This document shows, piece by piece, positions 24,676 to 36,605 of a stretch of 64,000 bases of DNA; the stretch's first letter is position 1; the number at the start of each line of letters is the position of its first letter. Position numbers and translations under genes: made by a program. The notes beneath the pieces are model-generated. The model was given only the letters and a program-made list of their open reading frames with translations, was not told the origin of the DNA and searched no databases. The stretch is from assembly GCF_958450345.1 (NCBI RefSeq), contig NC_088782.1, forward strand, positions 100,284,358-100,348,357. The letters run 5' to 3'. This stretch comes from Calliphora vicina. Its lineage: Eukaryota; Arthropoda; Insecta; Diptera; Calliphoridae.

Positions 24676-25932
24676 ACAAGTAAGAAAGTATGATCGGTCA
24701 AGCCCGACCATATAATACCCTACACTAAGTAAAAGAGCAAAAACATTTTTCTTTTAAAATTTCAATAATTTATATTCGTTAGTGATTTTTGGAAGTGGGC
24801 CTTACAGTGGTGGCCAGGAATTTAAGACAAAAATTGTTTGCTAAATTCCACGTGATTGTCAATTATTTTTTCAAATATTTCCACAAATATGTATGCGTGA
24901 GGACTGTTTTAACACACAAGTGTATTTTATTCGACTGTGTCAATTCATACATATTCACCACGAACACATAACATTTTTCTACAACTTGACCAAAAAAAAA
25001 TATATTTTCTCACATTTATATCATTATATTTTTATTATTATAAAATATTTGGACCAAATTTCGTATTTTTAGTTCCATTAGTTTCGGTCATATCATGTTA
25101 TTAACAGCGGATGTTCGCTGAGGTGGGTCAACGTATTTCCACATATCTTTGTCCATATATGTTTTACCGATTTTTCCAAAAATTTTTCAGAAACTAGAAA
25201 CATTAATAATAAATTTCATACCCTTAGAGGTCCTTTTATTTTGGCTCTATCGCACTTAAAATTCAGTTGATGAAAAAAATTCAAGTATTTGTCTTAAATT
25301 GGTGGCCACCACTGTATATGGGGCTATGACCAATTATGGACCGATCACCATGAACTTAGGTCGTGTCATTTATGTCTATATTAAAGTTAACTATATTGAA
25401 TTTCGTGTGTATACCAACATTTTTAAGCGATTTATGCACGTTAAAGTGATTTTCGGAAGCGGGCATATATGGGAGCTATGACTAATTATGGACCGATCGT
25501 AACAAAATTAGGTGACATGAATTTTGTGTATATAAAACTTATTTGGAGCGGAATTTGTGGAAATACATATATAAATTAAACATTTATGACCGATAAAGTC
25601 CAATTTCGGGAGGACATTTGTATGGGGGCTAAGTGAAATAATGGACCGATTTCAGCCACTTTCAACAGGCTTGGTCCATGAGCCGAAAAAATACTATGTC
25701 CCAAATTTCATCGAAATATCTTCAAAATTGCGACCTGTATTCTGCGCACAAGGTTTACATGGACAGCCAGCCAGCCGACCAGACGGACGGACGGACATCG
25801 GTTAATCGACTCAGAAAGTGATTCTAAGTCGATCGGTATACTTTAATGTGGGTGTTAGACTAATATTTTTGGGCGTTACAAACATCTGCACAAACGCATT
25901 ATACCCCACTATGGTGGTGTAGGGTATAAAAA
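24676..25932 (+). mobile_element. Family B element B3, split by a MITE
   Basis: 5' end ACAAGTAAGAAAGTATGATC with hairpin and TACCCTACAC; 3' end ..ACTATGGTGGTGTAGGGTAT at 25927. The CTTATATGGG module is interrupted at 24805 by the MITE below. The core CAGACGGACGGACGGACA is at about 25779-25797. One base change in the 5' hairpin (TGATCGG) is not compensated. Confidence 0.75.
24805..25314. mobile_element. Tc1/mariner-type MITE in a TA site
   Basis: 27-bp terminal inverted repeats starting CAGTGGTGGCCA, with inner ATTTAAGACAAA on both sides; only two mismatches, at TIR positions 13-14. It is flanked by TA (24803-24804 and 25315-25316). Removing it restores the family B motif CTTATATGGG. A TA duplication with a CAGTGGTGG start is typical of Tc1-like elements. 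510 bp, no transposase. Confidence 0.9.
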
Positions 25933-26463
25933 AAACATTTTGATTTATTTCACTCGTTTCTAGTATGACTTTCTAAATTTTTTTATTTGCTTCTGCATTA
26001 TATTTTATTTAAAATGATACACAAAAGGCTCTCTACGTATGAGAAGAAAAAATGTTGAAAGGCGCTTTTAGGGGTAACAAACAATCTTAGAATTCTAATT
26101 TTTTAAACAGATTTTACATAAAACATGCACGCTTACAAAAACAAGAGCATGTGTGTGTATTTAACGTAGTAAACCGTCAAAACATATTCACGTTTTATTG
26201 GAAGAAAAGCAAGTTAGAATAATATATTCGACTATACCGAATCATAAATACCCTTCTCCTTAATAGCATTACTATTAAAAAAATATCCATAATCTATGTT
26301 TGTTATTGGGACTTAGCTCCGATTAAGAGAACTGTTACAATGTTATTTAATAGTGTTTTATATATTGTTAGAAAGACAAATTGTATCTAATTAAGCATTT
26401 TATAATTGATAAAACCATAGACTCCTACCATCCTCAACAGAGTTTGTACTTAATTTTTATAAA
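25933..26463. other. Spacer with decayed family A 5' end
   Basis: No gene seen. At 26205-26440 a degraded family A start can be followed (ATATTCGACTATACCGAATC, TACCCTTCTCC, then GACAAATTGTATCTAATTA as in A1-A3). Confidence 0.5.
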
Positions 26464-27201
26464 CTACACCACCATAGTGGGTATATGAGGGTATATTGGG
26501 TTAGTGCTGATGTTTGTAACGTGCAGAAATAAAAGTAAATTAAAGTATACCAAAAGTAAATTAAGGTATACCAATCTGCTCAGGATCAATTTCTGAGTTG
26601 ATAAAGTGATGTCCGTCCGTCCGTCTGTCCGTCCATGTAATCAAACTACATGTCGCAATTTCAAAGATAAACCGACAAAATTTAATAAAAGATTTTTCAT
26701 TGCCCCAAGAACAAAGTTTATTGAATTTGGTTAGAATCGAACCATTATTTCTCCTAGCCCCCATACGATTGCCCTATCTGAAAATAGTTAAGTTTTCATA
26801 AAAATCGTAGTTATATAGATATCCAAACCAAATTCAACAAAAATAATTTTCATATAAACCAAATTTTGTGATGATCAGTCTTAATGATCAGCATTAATCT
26901 CTTAAAAATGTTGGTATTGCAATAAAATTCAATACAAATAATGTATATGTATACAAAAATCTTGTCACAAAATTTTATAACGATCGGTTCATAATCAGTT
27001 ATAGCTCCCATATAATGCCCACTTCCGAAAATCATTTTAATGAGTATGGATTTCCTAAAAATGTTGGTATTCAAATAAAATTCAACACAAATAGGTTTCA
27101 TATATACAGAAGTAATGCCACCTAATTTTACGGCGATTGGTCCATAATTAGATTGGTATCATATGGTCGGCCTTGACCGATTATACTTTCATACTTGTTT
27201 T
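26464..27201 (-). mobile_element. Family B' element (minus, complete)
   Basis: A subfamily of B. The minus-strand 3' end is at 26464 (CTACACCACCATAGTGGG with ATATTGGGTTAGTGCTGATG). The core GTCCGTCCGTCTGTCCGTCC is at about 26612-26632, and the 5' hairpin at about 27163-27185 is followed by CATACTTGTTTTT. The short frames here are repeat read-through. Confidence 0.7.
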
Positions 27202-27960
27202 TATCTGCAAACAATCTTATTCAACAATATTTTGATATACTCGAATATTCCGGATGTGAAAATCAAGCATTGATTTCTGTCTACTTGAAACTAAATTCTT
27301 TTAAATTTTGTATCGCTATCAAAGTTTATAGCCAATTTTAGACCGATATTCACAATATACCAGAGACCGAAAATAATGGGTTCACTTTCATTTCAATGGT
27401 AAATTCTCATTCGCAGCCATTTAAAAATAATTTTTTGTGATATATCACTGAGAGAGTGATTTATTCGAGAACATTTTAGGTTTGGGGTTGAGAGAAACAG
27501 AAAAGAAACAAACACAAATAATCTGGATGAGTGATTTATAATTTATTTTTTTCGTAAAGGTCAGCTTGTGACATTTATTTGCGAAAATGAAAAATAAATA
27601 TAATACAAAAATAAAATACATTTGATGCAAATCAAAGCTTAAGTATATAAAATTTATCAAAAGATTTATAACAAATTAATAAAATTCTCATTTCTGTTAA
27701 TCAGACTTCATTACATCATACTTATCTTATTATTTCCATAACTTGTTAAAAATTACTAATAACATGTTATTGTATGTAAATAAAAGAGAAACAGTTATTA
27801 AGAACTAGAACAAATGAATTGTTTATCTCACTCCAAACAATTAAAAAAAAAAACGAATAAAGGCCATACCAAACCATTTAAATAAAAATCATTTTATAAC
27901 TGTTATTTTCAGTGATTTATTTTTATCACAAAAATATAAATCACAATTTGGGTTTTTTGG
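27202..27960. other. AT-rich spacer, no gene recognised
   Basis: No recognisable coding or repeat boundary. The minus frame 27445-27660 is low-complexity AT. Confidence 0.4.
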
Positions 27961-28442
27961 TATATGGACGAGTTATTTTCGATCTCTGCAATATACATTA
28001 ATATGATTTTGAGATAAAAATTACTAATCTGTGTATTATTTTGGTACGATATATCGTTTTTTGTATAAAAATATGGATTCTTTTAAAATTTTTGCTTTTA
28101 TTTTCTTCATCGATCGAATCAAATAGTAGTCGGACGGGACAAGGTCTGGACATCCGGTACGGTCAGATTTCAGCAGCTCATAAAGGAAAATAAAAACCAG
28201 TTTTTTAAAGAAAAACTGCTAAGTTTCTTTGTTTATTTTGGATGTGAAAGTGTTTTACAGAGATAGATAGACAGACGGACAGACCGACGGACATAGCTCA
28301 ATCGACTTATAATTTCATACGTATCAATAATATAGATATACACTTTGTTGGGTCTTAGATGAATATTTCACAATGTTACACACGGAATGACAAACATATA
28401 TATACCCTCATTCACCTCTTTTAATGGAGGAGGGTATAAAAA
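27961..28442 (+). repeat. Family A fragment (3' half)
   Basis: It carries GATAAAAATTACTAATCTGT, the GACAGACGGACAGACCGACG core and CTCAATCGACTTATAATTTC. Next come ACACACGGAATGACAAAC and a 3' hairpin region ending AGGAGGGTATAAAAAAA. The 28067-28200 part is an unrelated insertion or diverged segment (GTCGGACGGGACAAGGTCTG). Confidence 0.55.
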
Positions 28443-29058
28443 AACATAAAAATCCCTTACACAAATACTAAAATTTATAATGTGTTGCCAACATCAATTT
28501 AAAAAAAATAAAAAATTTATATACTCAACAAATCATCAAATGTATAAACTCCAGAGTATTTGAATTATGGTTTCCAACAACAATACTTATTCGTAACCAC
28601 AACAACATAAATATTCAAATTATACATTGTATACATATGTTCAACGGTACCGAATTTAAAAATAAGTAACCAAAATAAATAAAGTAAAAGCAATTAACCT
28701 AAATTAAACATAAAACGGAATTTGATACTAATTTCAAATTAATTTATTTATTTTAAATCTTATTTGTTCTTTTTGGTTTTCTTGATTGTATTACATTGTG
28801 CAGCTACATTTGTATACTCAAAGAACATAAGTACCAGTGTATGTCTGTGTTAAAATCCTTTAGATACGAGGATAATCACAAATAGTATTTGTCATTTATA
28901 CAAAAACATATTATGAAAATCGATGTTGTGTGTCAAATTTAGCATTTTTTCTTATAAAAAATTAATAAAATCTCGAGTATTTCATAATTAAAAGAAATTA
29001 AAATAGAAGTTTCCAAATGACTCTAAACTATAGAGTCATTTAAAGTCTAAAGGCAATT
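28443..29058. other. AT-rich spacer, nothing recognised
   Basis: No gene or repeat boundary seen. Confidence 0.4.
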
Positions 29059-29864
29059 GGTCAATTCACAAGTTCTCTTATCATGTCATATTGTCATAAT
29101 GTCCTAATATTTCACCTCTCGGCAGCTCGGCTTAACCGAATCTTAGCCGTATGGTTGGCTATGATAACACAATAAACATAGCATACAGAGTACTATTATT
29201 TTCAGGCACCGTAACGGTTATAAGTGATATAAAAAAAGTTATTTTATAACAGTTATTTTGTGAATTCAACGTAAAAATAGCCGTCATAAAAAAACTCATT
29301 TGAGGAGTTTTATTTTTCCCTTCAGAAAAATCTGAGGATTTTTATTTTTTCCGTCATAAAATAAATGTCATTTGAAGAGTTTTATTTTGCTTGTCAGAAA
29401 ATAAAACTCACTTTATATAAATTGACACCTAAAGCTTTCCGCTGGTTAGATCATTACAATTTGTAATAAATTGATAAATTAAAATTAATAAATTGTCATT
29501 AAAATAAAATCAAGTGGGATTTTAATTTGTTTTTGTTTGATTCCTATTATCAAATTGTTGTTGTGTTTTTATTTTCTTAATCAAATGAATGACTACAAAC
29601 ATTATATCAGATAGACTCAATAAAGTATACTAAGAAATAGTAGAAAATAAACTAAAAGGGTTTTATTTTCTGACTGGAAAAATAAAACTCCTCAAATGAC
29701 TTTTATTTTATGAAGGAAAAAATAAAACTCTTTTTTTAAGTCTTTCATGCGAACTTCTTTTAAGGTTCCTGATTATTTTAGGAATTTTTTTGCATGAAAG
29801 GCAATAGCAACATTTTCAAACCATTATGTCAATATGACATGATAAGAGACCTTGTGAATTGACC
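29059..29864. mobile_element. Family F inverted-repeat element F1
   Basis: Terminal inverted repeats GGTCAATTCACAAG, then TCTCTTATCATGTCATATTG, at 29059 and inverted to 29864: about 34 bp identical apart from one indel. A diverged relative is at about 59540-59740 (TCATATTGTCATAATCTCC, CTCGCAGCTCGGCTTAA). The interior at about 29280-29755 is a further palindromic block (element E) with AAATAAAACTCCTCAAATGA arms. No coding capacity. Confidence 0.75.
29280..29755. repeat. Palindromic block E nested in F1
   Basis: TCATTTGAGGAGTTTTATTT (left) is inverted at about 29680-29700 (AAATAAAACTCCTCAAATGA). Two further copies of the unit with TTTATTTT and GTCATTTGAAGAGTTTTATT lie on the left side. This is a foldback with short tandem units in the arm. 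Confidence 0.65.
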
Positions 29865-30049
29865 ATATGCGTTTACCGAGTATGATTAAAATCGGAAGAT
29901 CTAAGGTCAATTTGTTTGTGCTGGTGAGTTTATCTAAATTGAGAAAAATTTATAAATAAATTTTTGGTGAGCTTATTATCACATATTATTAGATATTTTT
30001 TCAAGAGCCGATCATTATTTTAAATTTGTACCCCGAAAATATAATAATA

Positions 30050-32507
30050 TTTAATTGGCACTGTCTTTGGTGAAATATGAAAGAAATTTCAACGGCGAAC
30101 AGTGGTATGAGAATAAAAAAAGAGGGAAATAAATCTGTAACTTCTAAACCCTTACGCCGATTTGAATGAAATTTCACGTGCGCAAAGAGGAAGTGTAGTC
30201 GAGACTCCACCAGGAGCGGGACCACGGGTTCCCAAATTAGGACACCTCGGGTATGTTCAATTTTTAAAATGATCCTATTTTTTCGTTTGTGTCTCGATTT
30301 AAAAAAAATTACACATACGCAATCAATTGTCTGTTATAGCTTAGGAGATATTCGCATTTGAAAATTTAATTTTCAAAATTTTTACCCACCCTACACCAGT
30401 TTTTTGGTGACCGCGGTTCCAAATATTCTCCGATTTTATCCATTTTTCTTTTATAGGATTAACAATATATCTATATATCAAATAAAGAAAGAGGTGTTTA
30501 AAAATCATGACTGAGTCCAAAGTTACATGCATTTGAATATAAAAAAATTAAAAAAAGCGATTTTTCGCAATTTTTTCGGAAAAAGTACTTTTATTCTTTT
30601 TAAGTTATCTAAACATTTTTTAAGAGCATGTATAACGAATTTGTACTTCTTGAAAAGCTAACTTTACGCCAAATATTTTAAATGAAAAAAACATTTATAG
30701 TTTTTGATACCGACGGGATCAGGTCCATTAAAAAAATGCCTATTTTTTATGTAAAATTCAACTTTAGGGAAAAAATTCTCAAATCGCATACTCGACATCA
30801 AAATATAGTAACCTATTTTAGATGGCCCAATAAGTTCTTAATTATCTTGTAAAGGGTTCCGTTACCCCGCCCCTATTATGGATATTATAGCCAAAAAACG
30901 AAAAAACCCATTTTTGGGATTTTTCAAGATTTTTTTGGGAATTGCGGGATACTTCATAACAAATTTCAAAATTTGTTTTTATTTTTCCATTTTGAATAGA
31001 AAAATCTACATAACTGTGAAATTTCATTAAAAAATATTCATAAATACAAATTTTATTTCAATTTGAAAAATTTGTATCTATGCAAAATTCAATAAAAAGC
31101 ATTTTTTGTCATATTTTTCAAAAAAGTATTCTAGCTAGTTTTATGTAGTGCTCGACGAGGAGATTCTATATGTGTAATTTTTTTAAATCGGAACACAAAA
31201 GAAGAAATATGATCGTTTTAAAAATTGGGAACCTCTGATCCCGCTCCTGGTAGGGTCATGAGGTCCAAATTCAAAACTTAAACTCGACTACACTTCCTCT
31301 TTGCACATGTGAAATTTCATTCAAATCGGCGTAAGGCTTTAGAAGTTACAAATTTATTTCCATCTTTTTTTATTCTCATACCACTGTGCAGTGGTAACAA
31401 GGAAATCCAGTTCAACTGAGCGAGGAAAATTACAACGATACTTTGATAGTAATTGAGGACATGTTCTTGATGGTTTCGAACAAGGTATAATGCAATGTAC
31501 CACGCATTTAATCAAAATAATGTGCGTACGACTCTCTTATAAAAGTAATGAAATATGGAACTGGAGTGATTTTATTTTGACCATCCAGATGGAACTTGAA
31601 AAAATTGTTTGATCGAGTTGATTTTGGCATGATATTGCACTTCCTTCATCAGTAATTGCAGCTGCATTGTTGAAGGGCTGTCAAACTACTCATTAAGCAC
31701 TCACTTATAAAGTTGCCAAAGAATATGAAAATCAATGAAAATCCAACATGAACAGTGTGATGGCCCAAGTTTTGCAGCAAATTACGAAACAACCGAAAAA
31801 CTGGTTTAGTGGTGCGACGATTCTGTTGGCTGGTGATTTTCGGCAAATAATGCTAATGATTCCTCGGTCAACGCCAGCAGAGTAACCTATTGCATGTATG
31901 AAGTCGTCCGGTATGTGGAAACACGTCAAGAAATTCAAATTGACTATGAAGTTGTGTGTCGAGCTGCTGAACAATCAATCTGGAAACAACTGCAGGACAT
32001 TGGCTACGTCAAAATCTCTGTTGACATTTCGACTGGCTGCATTCAATTTTCCGTCGCTTTCTTCCAGTACATCGAATCAAAATCCGAACTCATCCGAAAG
32101 GTGAAACATTGCACAGAATTACAAAAATCATAATTGGTTGAGTGAACGTGCTATATTGGCTGCCAAAAAACTTTGTGGTCGACGAATTGAATTTTAATAT
32201 TCAAAGTGAAATTTCTACCAAATTGATGACGTACTAATCGGTGGATTTCATTACTTCCTAAGATGATGTCGTCAACTATAGAACCGAGTTCTTAAAGTCG
32301 CTGGAATTACCTTGATTACCACCTCAGAATCTCCAACCGAAAATCGGATCGGTAATCACAATGTTAAGATACATAAATCAAACATGTCTTTGTAATGGCA
32401 CACGACTTGCGGTAAAAAATCTGATGAATAACGTCATCGAAGCAACAATACTTAAAGGAAAGTACAAATCTTAATTTGGACAGGACAACGTCCGTCGGGT
32501 CATCTAG
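30050..32507 (+). pseudogene. Helitron 1: decayed helicase, intact 3' terminus
   Basis: Translated similarity to the Pif1-like helicase C-terminal part of Helitron Rep/Hel proteins. KKFQRR precedes the nested G1 element and GNKEIQFN follows it. Later come ATILLAGDFRQIM (31818-31856), KSSGMWKHVKK (31899-31931), a decayed NNQSG box, ITKIIIG, and NGTRLAVKNLMNNVIEATIL (32397-32457). These run through several frames with stops. The 3' end has hairpin GGACAACGTCC (32479-32493) and terminal CTAG at 32504-32507 followed by T, as Helitrons require. The nuclease (Rep) part is not seen. Inactive. Confidence 0.85.
30097..31389. mobile_element. Foldback element G1
   Basis: Long inverted arms. The left starts CAGTGGTATGAGAATAAAAA at 30097 and the right ends with the inverse, CATACCACTG, at 31387. 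Both arms share GTAACTTCTAAA, CGCCGATTTGAATGAAATTT and GGAAGTGTAGTCGAG in matching order. No gene; short frames are chance. It splits the Helitron 1 reading frame, so it is younger than that Helitron. Relatives are G2 (63172-63952) and G3 (51170-52797). Confidence 0.75.
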
Positions 32508-33471
32508 TTAAATATATTTTTTGTAGTGCCTGAAAAGATAACTTCTTTGCACTTCCCAAAAAAAAGCAACTTTTCAGATTGCTCGCTATACACATATAAA
32601 AATGTTTGCATATTATGTATTTAACATAGTTTTTACATCACGCTAACCTCTACTTAAGTTATGTGGCTGACACACTTAAACACACATTCACTTATAAAGG
32701 ATAAGATTTAATACAACACATGCAAATTTATACAATACAATTGTATGTGTATATTGCATATACACATTGCATGCCAGAAGGGTAGCCCTTATTTTGCAAT
32801 TTTTTTAAAATTGTTTTTTTGATAATGTTTAGAAGTTACACGTTTCATTTAAAGTTTCGAGTTTTAGCTAAATTTAAAAAAAAAATCAAAAAAAAATTCA
32901 AATAATGTTTGTAAATTAAAATAAAATTTCAATCATATTTAAAATCTTAAATTTTACATTTCCAAACTCTTTTAAACTGGGGTCAAAACTGTACAATACA
33001 GCAAAGTTATACTGAAAATTATTAAAAATATTAAACTTATAAAGGCCACTTCCGAATATCACTCAAAAACTAACAAATCTCTTACAAATATTTTTATCAG
33101 GTTTAAATTTGATATAAGTGTATAATCTCCATATATTTCTCCACCGAATTTTATGTAGGTCGGCCTACAATAGGACCTCTTCCAAAAACATATTAACTTT
33201 CACAACAACTAAACAATATCGATTTTGAACCAAAAATTTAAACAGATCAGTAACAATTTGTATGTGAATATCGCCGCAAATGAACATAGCTCCTGTATCG
33301 TGAGAGTTTTCACAAAATTGACCGATATTAAAATTGAATAAAACTTTTTAAAGAATTCGAAGTCGATAAAAATATAAAATTGGTGTTGTTCATTTAGGGT
33401 TTGAAAAACAAGTGAAGTTTATTATTTCAAAATGAAAGATATTTTACAGTATAACAGTTTTTTATATAATA
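32508..33471. other. Spacer with decayed minus-strand family A
   Basis: No gene. 33040-33310 is a degraded minus-strand family A piece (AGGCCACTTCCGAATATCAC, CAAATCTCTTACAAATAT). The rest is AT-rich. Confidence 0.45.
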
Positions 33472-33665
33472 CTAGCTTGACCCGGTGCGCTTCGCTACCC
33501 CTGTCGTAGTAAAATAAAAAATATATAGCCTATTGTCGCTTCCCAGTAAGGATCTATCTACGTTCGAAATTTCAATAAAATCAGTTCAGCCGTTTAGGCG
33601 TGATACTCAAACAAATAAACAAACCAACAAACAAACTTACAAAGACATTTATATATTTATATAGA
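33472..33665 (-). mobile_element. Short non-autonomous Helitron (194 bp)
   Basis: On the minus strand it begins TCTATATAAATATATAAATG at 33665 (preceded by A) and ends with hairpin GGTAGCGAAGCGCACC, then CTAG at 33472 (followed by T). 5' TC, 3' CTRR, insertion between A and T, and a subterminal hairpin are the Helitron hallmarks. It contains ACGGCTGAACTGATTTTATT, common just inside arthropod Helitron 5' ends. No coding capacity. Confidence 0.85.
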
Positions 33666-33689
33666 TTACCCAATCCTTGTTAAGGTCAA

Positions 33690-35228
33690 GTGTGTAAAAA
33701 ACTACTATTAGGCATTTTTTGCCTAATTATATTATTATTAAATTCAATTAAAATTCATTGTTCTAATCATCATCATCATAATATTAATAGGCAAGTCGAT
33801 TTCTTTAGACCCCTTTTACGCTCACATTATACATTCAATTTGGGAAAGAAATATACCATTTTAAAGGGATTTATTCACAGAAGTGCAGAATATATATTTT
33901 ATTGAAATCGGTTCAGTTTTTTAGGAGTTAAAAGCGTTTAAATATGTTACTAACACATATGCAAAAACGTGTACATGTGAACCTTAAGCTAAAAAGTAAA
34001 CAAAGCAATGCGTGTTTGCCCAATTTGTTGTTGTAAATAAATAAGATAAACAATTAAACTGTATTGATTTCGCTCTGTTTTAAGTGAGAGTTGTTATAGA
34101 AAACAAAGAAGAAGACTTTAGTAATTTAAATTCGCTTTAATAAATATATTTTGAAGGTGTTTTTTTTATTTTCTAACTCCCATATGCATAAACAATTTAA
34201 AACAAATTTTGAATAGGAATTTTGTTTTATAAATCTGTTTATGCATATGGTGGTAAATATGTTATTGTACATAAGTAAATAGTTATTTTATAATATGTGC
34301 GAACTATAATTGTGACGGTTTTCAAACTTCATACGAATCAATTACTTATCACTGCATGAAGTTTAATCAAAAATGGGACGGGCCGGAAAAAATGGTGAGT
34401 CGCCTCCCATACAAAGTAAATAGTTATTTCTAAAGATTTTGTGAACTATAATTGCAAGATTCTTCAAACATAGTTTCATAGTTTGCATAGTTTCACTGAA
34501 ATTGTTCGGGATTGAAATAGTGGGCGTGGCAGTTCTGTAGTTCTGCAGAACTATAATTGTAAAAGTGTTTAAACTTTTAGCAAATAAATTTCTTATTACT
34601 GTGCGGAGTTTAGCTGAATATAGACGGAATTATTTTAGAGGGCATAGCACCCAAAATGGGAGGGTTCGGATAAGGAGGTGAGTCACCTCCCATATAAAGT
34701 AATAATTGCAAGGTTCTTCAAACTTTGTCCGCATAGCTCTCTTACCATTTTACACAGATTGGCTGAAAATGGTCGGGATTGCATTAGTGGTTGTGGCACA
34801 AAGTAAATAATTAATTTTGAATATCTGGAGAACTATAATTCTAAGGGCCATTATTACAACTTGCCTTTAAGTTCGTAATAGTAAAAGTTAACTTTAAGGG
34901 TACCTTTTTCTATTACTTAAAGTTAGCTTTTACTATTACGAACTTAAAGGCAAGTTGTAAAAGAATTTAAAGAAGCTAAAAACGAATTAATTCCTGTTCC
35001 CTGTTCGAAGTTTAGCTAAGCATGATCGGCTAAGTTTTAAAAATGGGTGGAATCAGAGCAGTGGAGTGGAGTGGTATCTCCCATACAAAATTAGTTAGTT
35101 ATTTTCGAATATCAAGTGAACTGTAATTGAGAGATTTTCAAATTTTGTATGTGTTATTTTCGTATTTCCATTCATATTTTTTTAATTTTACTAGGGTAGG
35201 GGTAGCGAAGTGCACCGGCTTATTCTAG
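33690..35228 (+). mobile_element. Helitron-related segment with intact 3' terminus
   Basis: Ends GGGGTAGCGAAGTGCACCGG.., then CTAG at 35225-35228 followed by T. Upstream are repeated modules AAATAGTTATTT and GAACTATAATTGTAA with GCCTCCCATACAAAGTAAA (34200-35110). AATCGGTTCAGTTTTTTAGG near the left side is typical of Helitron 5' regions, but the exact start is unclear. A diverged copy of the tail lies at 59790-60187. No protein recognised. Confidence 0.65.
34856..34958. repeat. Near-perfect 43-bp hairpin
   Basis: The arm 34856-34898 and the inverse arm 34916-34958 match at 42 of 43 positions, with a 17-base loop. The two arms start ACAACTTGCC and end GGCAAGTTGT. It could be a very small MITE or, if transcribed, an RNA hairpin. 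It lies within the Helitron-related segment. Confidence 0.8.
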
Positions 35229-35332
35229 TTTAATTTAATGGCCAAACAGCTCCCATATAAGGACCTTATTGTTTTTATGATAGAAAAGTAATTACAAATG
35301 GAATTGAAGCCATCATTTTATTTAGTAATTAA

Positions 35333-36179
35333 CAAGGCAAGGATTTTCATGCACTAAAAAATTAAAAATATGCGCTTATAATATGCACTATAAGAGTGAA
35401 AATATGCACTAAAAATTACAAAAATATGCAATAAAAACAAGTTATTTATTTGAAATATATTTATTAATAAAAGAAAAATATAAATTTCACTATTTTCAGA
35501 TTGGGCAATTATATGGGGGCTATGAGAAATAATGGACCGATTCTAACCAAATTCAATAGACTTTGTCCTTGGAGCAATAGAAAAGCTTGTACCAAATTTT
35601 GTCTAATTATCTTTGACAACAAGACACGATTTGGTTACATTATGTATACATCCGATGGTAAATGAAGACTGTTCTGCAGGTATTATCGAATTACTTCGTT
35701 AGCAAAAGTTTAATGATTTATTCTTTCATTAAAGAGGTAGGAACAAAGATCTGGTGGATAAATACTAGAACGGGATATTTGAGGTATATGGCCCTTAGAG
35801 CAAAACAATGGTCTTCCCGAGACAAAAATATTGATATATCATACTTTAAGATCCGACTGTAAATGGCAAAGATATAATGAAAAATATATTACATTAGAGG
35901 GTGACGGGGAATTTGTTTGGAGGTACGATCTAATGTACAGTTAACACTAATATAAATATATATCCAAAACAAAATTAAATAAAATGGAAAAATATGCAAA
36001 ATTATGCATTTAAAAGAAAAATATGCAAAATATGCATTTATAACAAAATATGCAAAAATATGCAACAACAAATCGATGCCATTTTGTTGCAAATTCTTCG
36101 ATTCGGAAAGATAAATTGTCAAAAGTGATTTTGAGTTACTGACTACAAAACATGCATTTGCATAAAAATCCTTGCCCTG
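35333..36179. mobile_element. Non-autonomous hAT element M, 8-bp target duplication
   Basis: Ends CAAGGCAAGGATTTT (35333) and AAAATCCTTGCCCTG (36179). It is flanked by an exact 8-bp duplication GTAATTAA (35325-35332 and 36180-36187). Both sides have many AAAATATGCA subterminal repeats, usual hAT transposase-binding-type arrays. The interior holds a family B fragment (35494-35640) and unique sequence without a recognised protein. Confidence 0.85.
35494..35640 (+). repeat. Family B' fragment inside hAT M
   Basis: ATTTTCAGATTGGGCAAT, GGACCGATTCTAACCAAATT and CTTTGTCCTTGGAGCAAT match the B' core on the plus strand. Both B' termini are absent. Confidence 0.6.
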
Positions 36180-36605
36180 GTAATTAAAAACACAGGTCAA
36201 CACCAAAAAAGGCTTGACTAACCATTACATAGATTTCATACATCATGGCTACCTAAGTACAAAAATGGTAAAAGAATTTTTTTAACAAAAATATTAAAGT
36301 AAAATTATAAATTTCGTTAGACGTTTCTCCACATAAATAATTATAACTCGAAAAAGGCATAGTTCGACGTTATTAAAGTCAGAAATTTGCGATAATGCAA
36401 TAAATCTGGATAATTTCAGCCGTTTTCGATTTTTCATGATTTTTTAACAAAAAAAATGCTATTTTCACATATGAAAACGCAATATATAAACAGATTAAAA
36501 CTTATGCTAATTTAAACATTTCTAAGTTAATTTAAATAATATCGGACTAACCCTTTTTGAGTAATCAAAAATTATGTGGGGAAAAATCTAAATAAATTCA
36601 CAATT

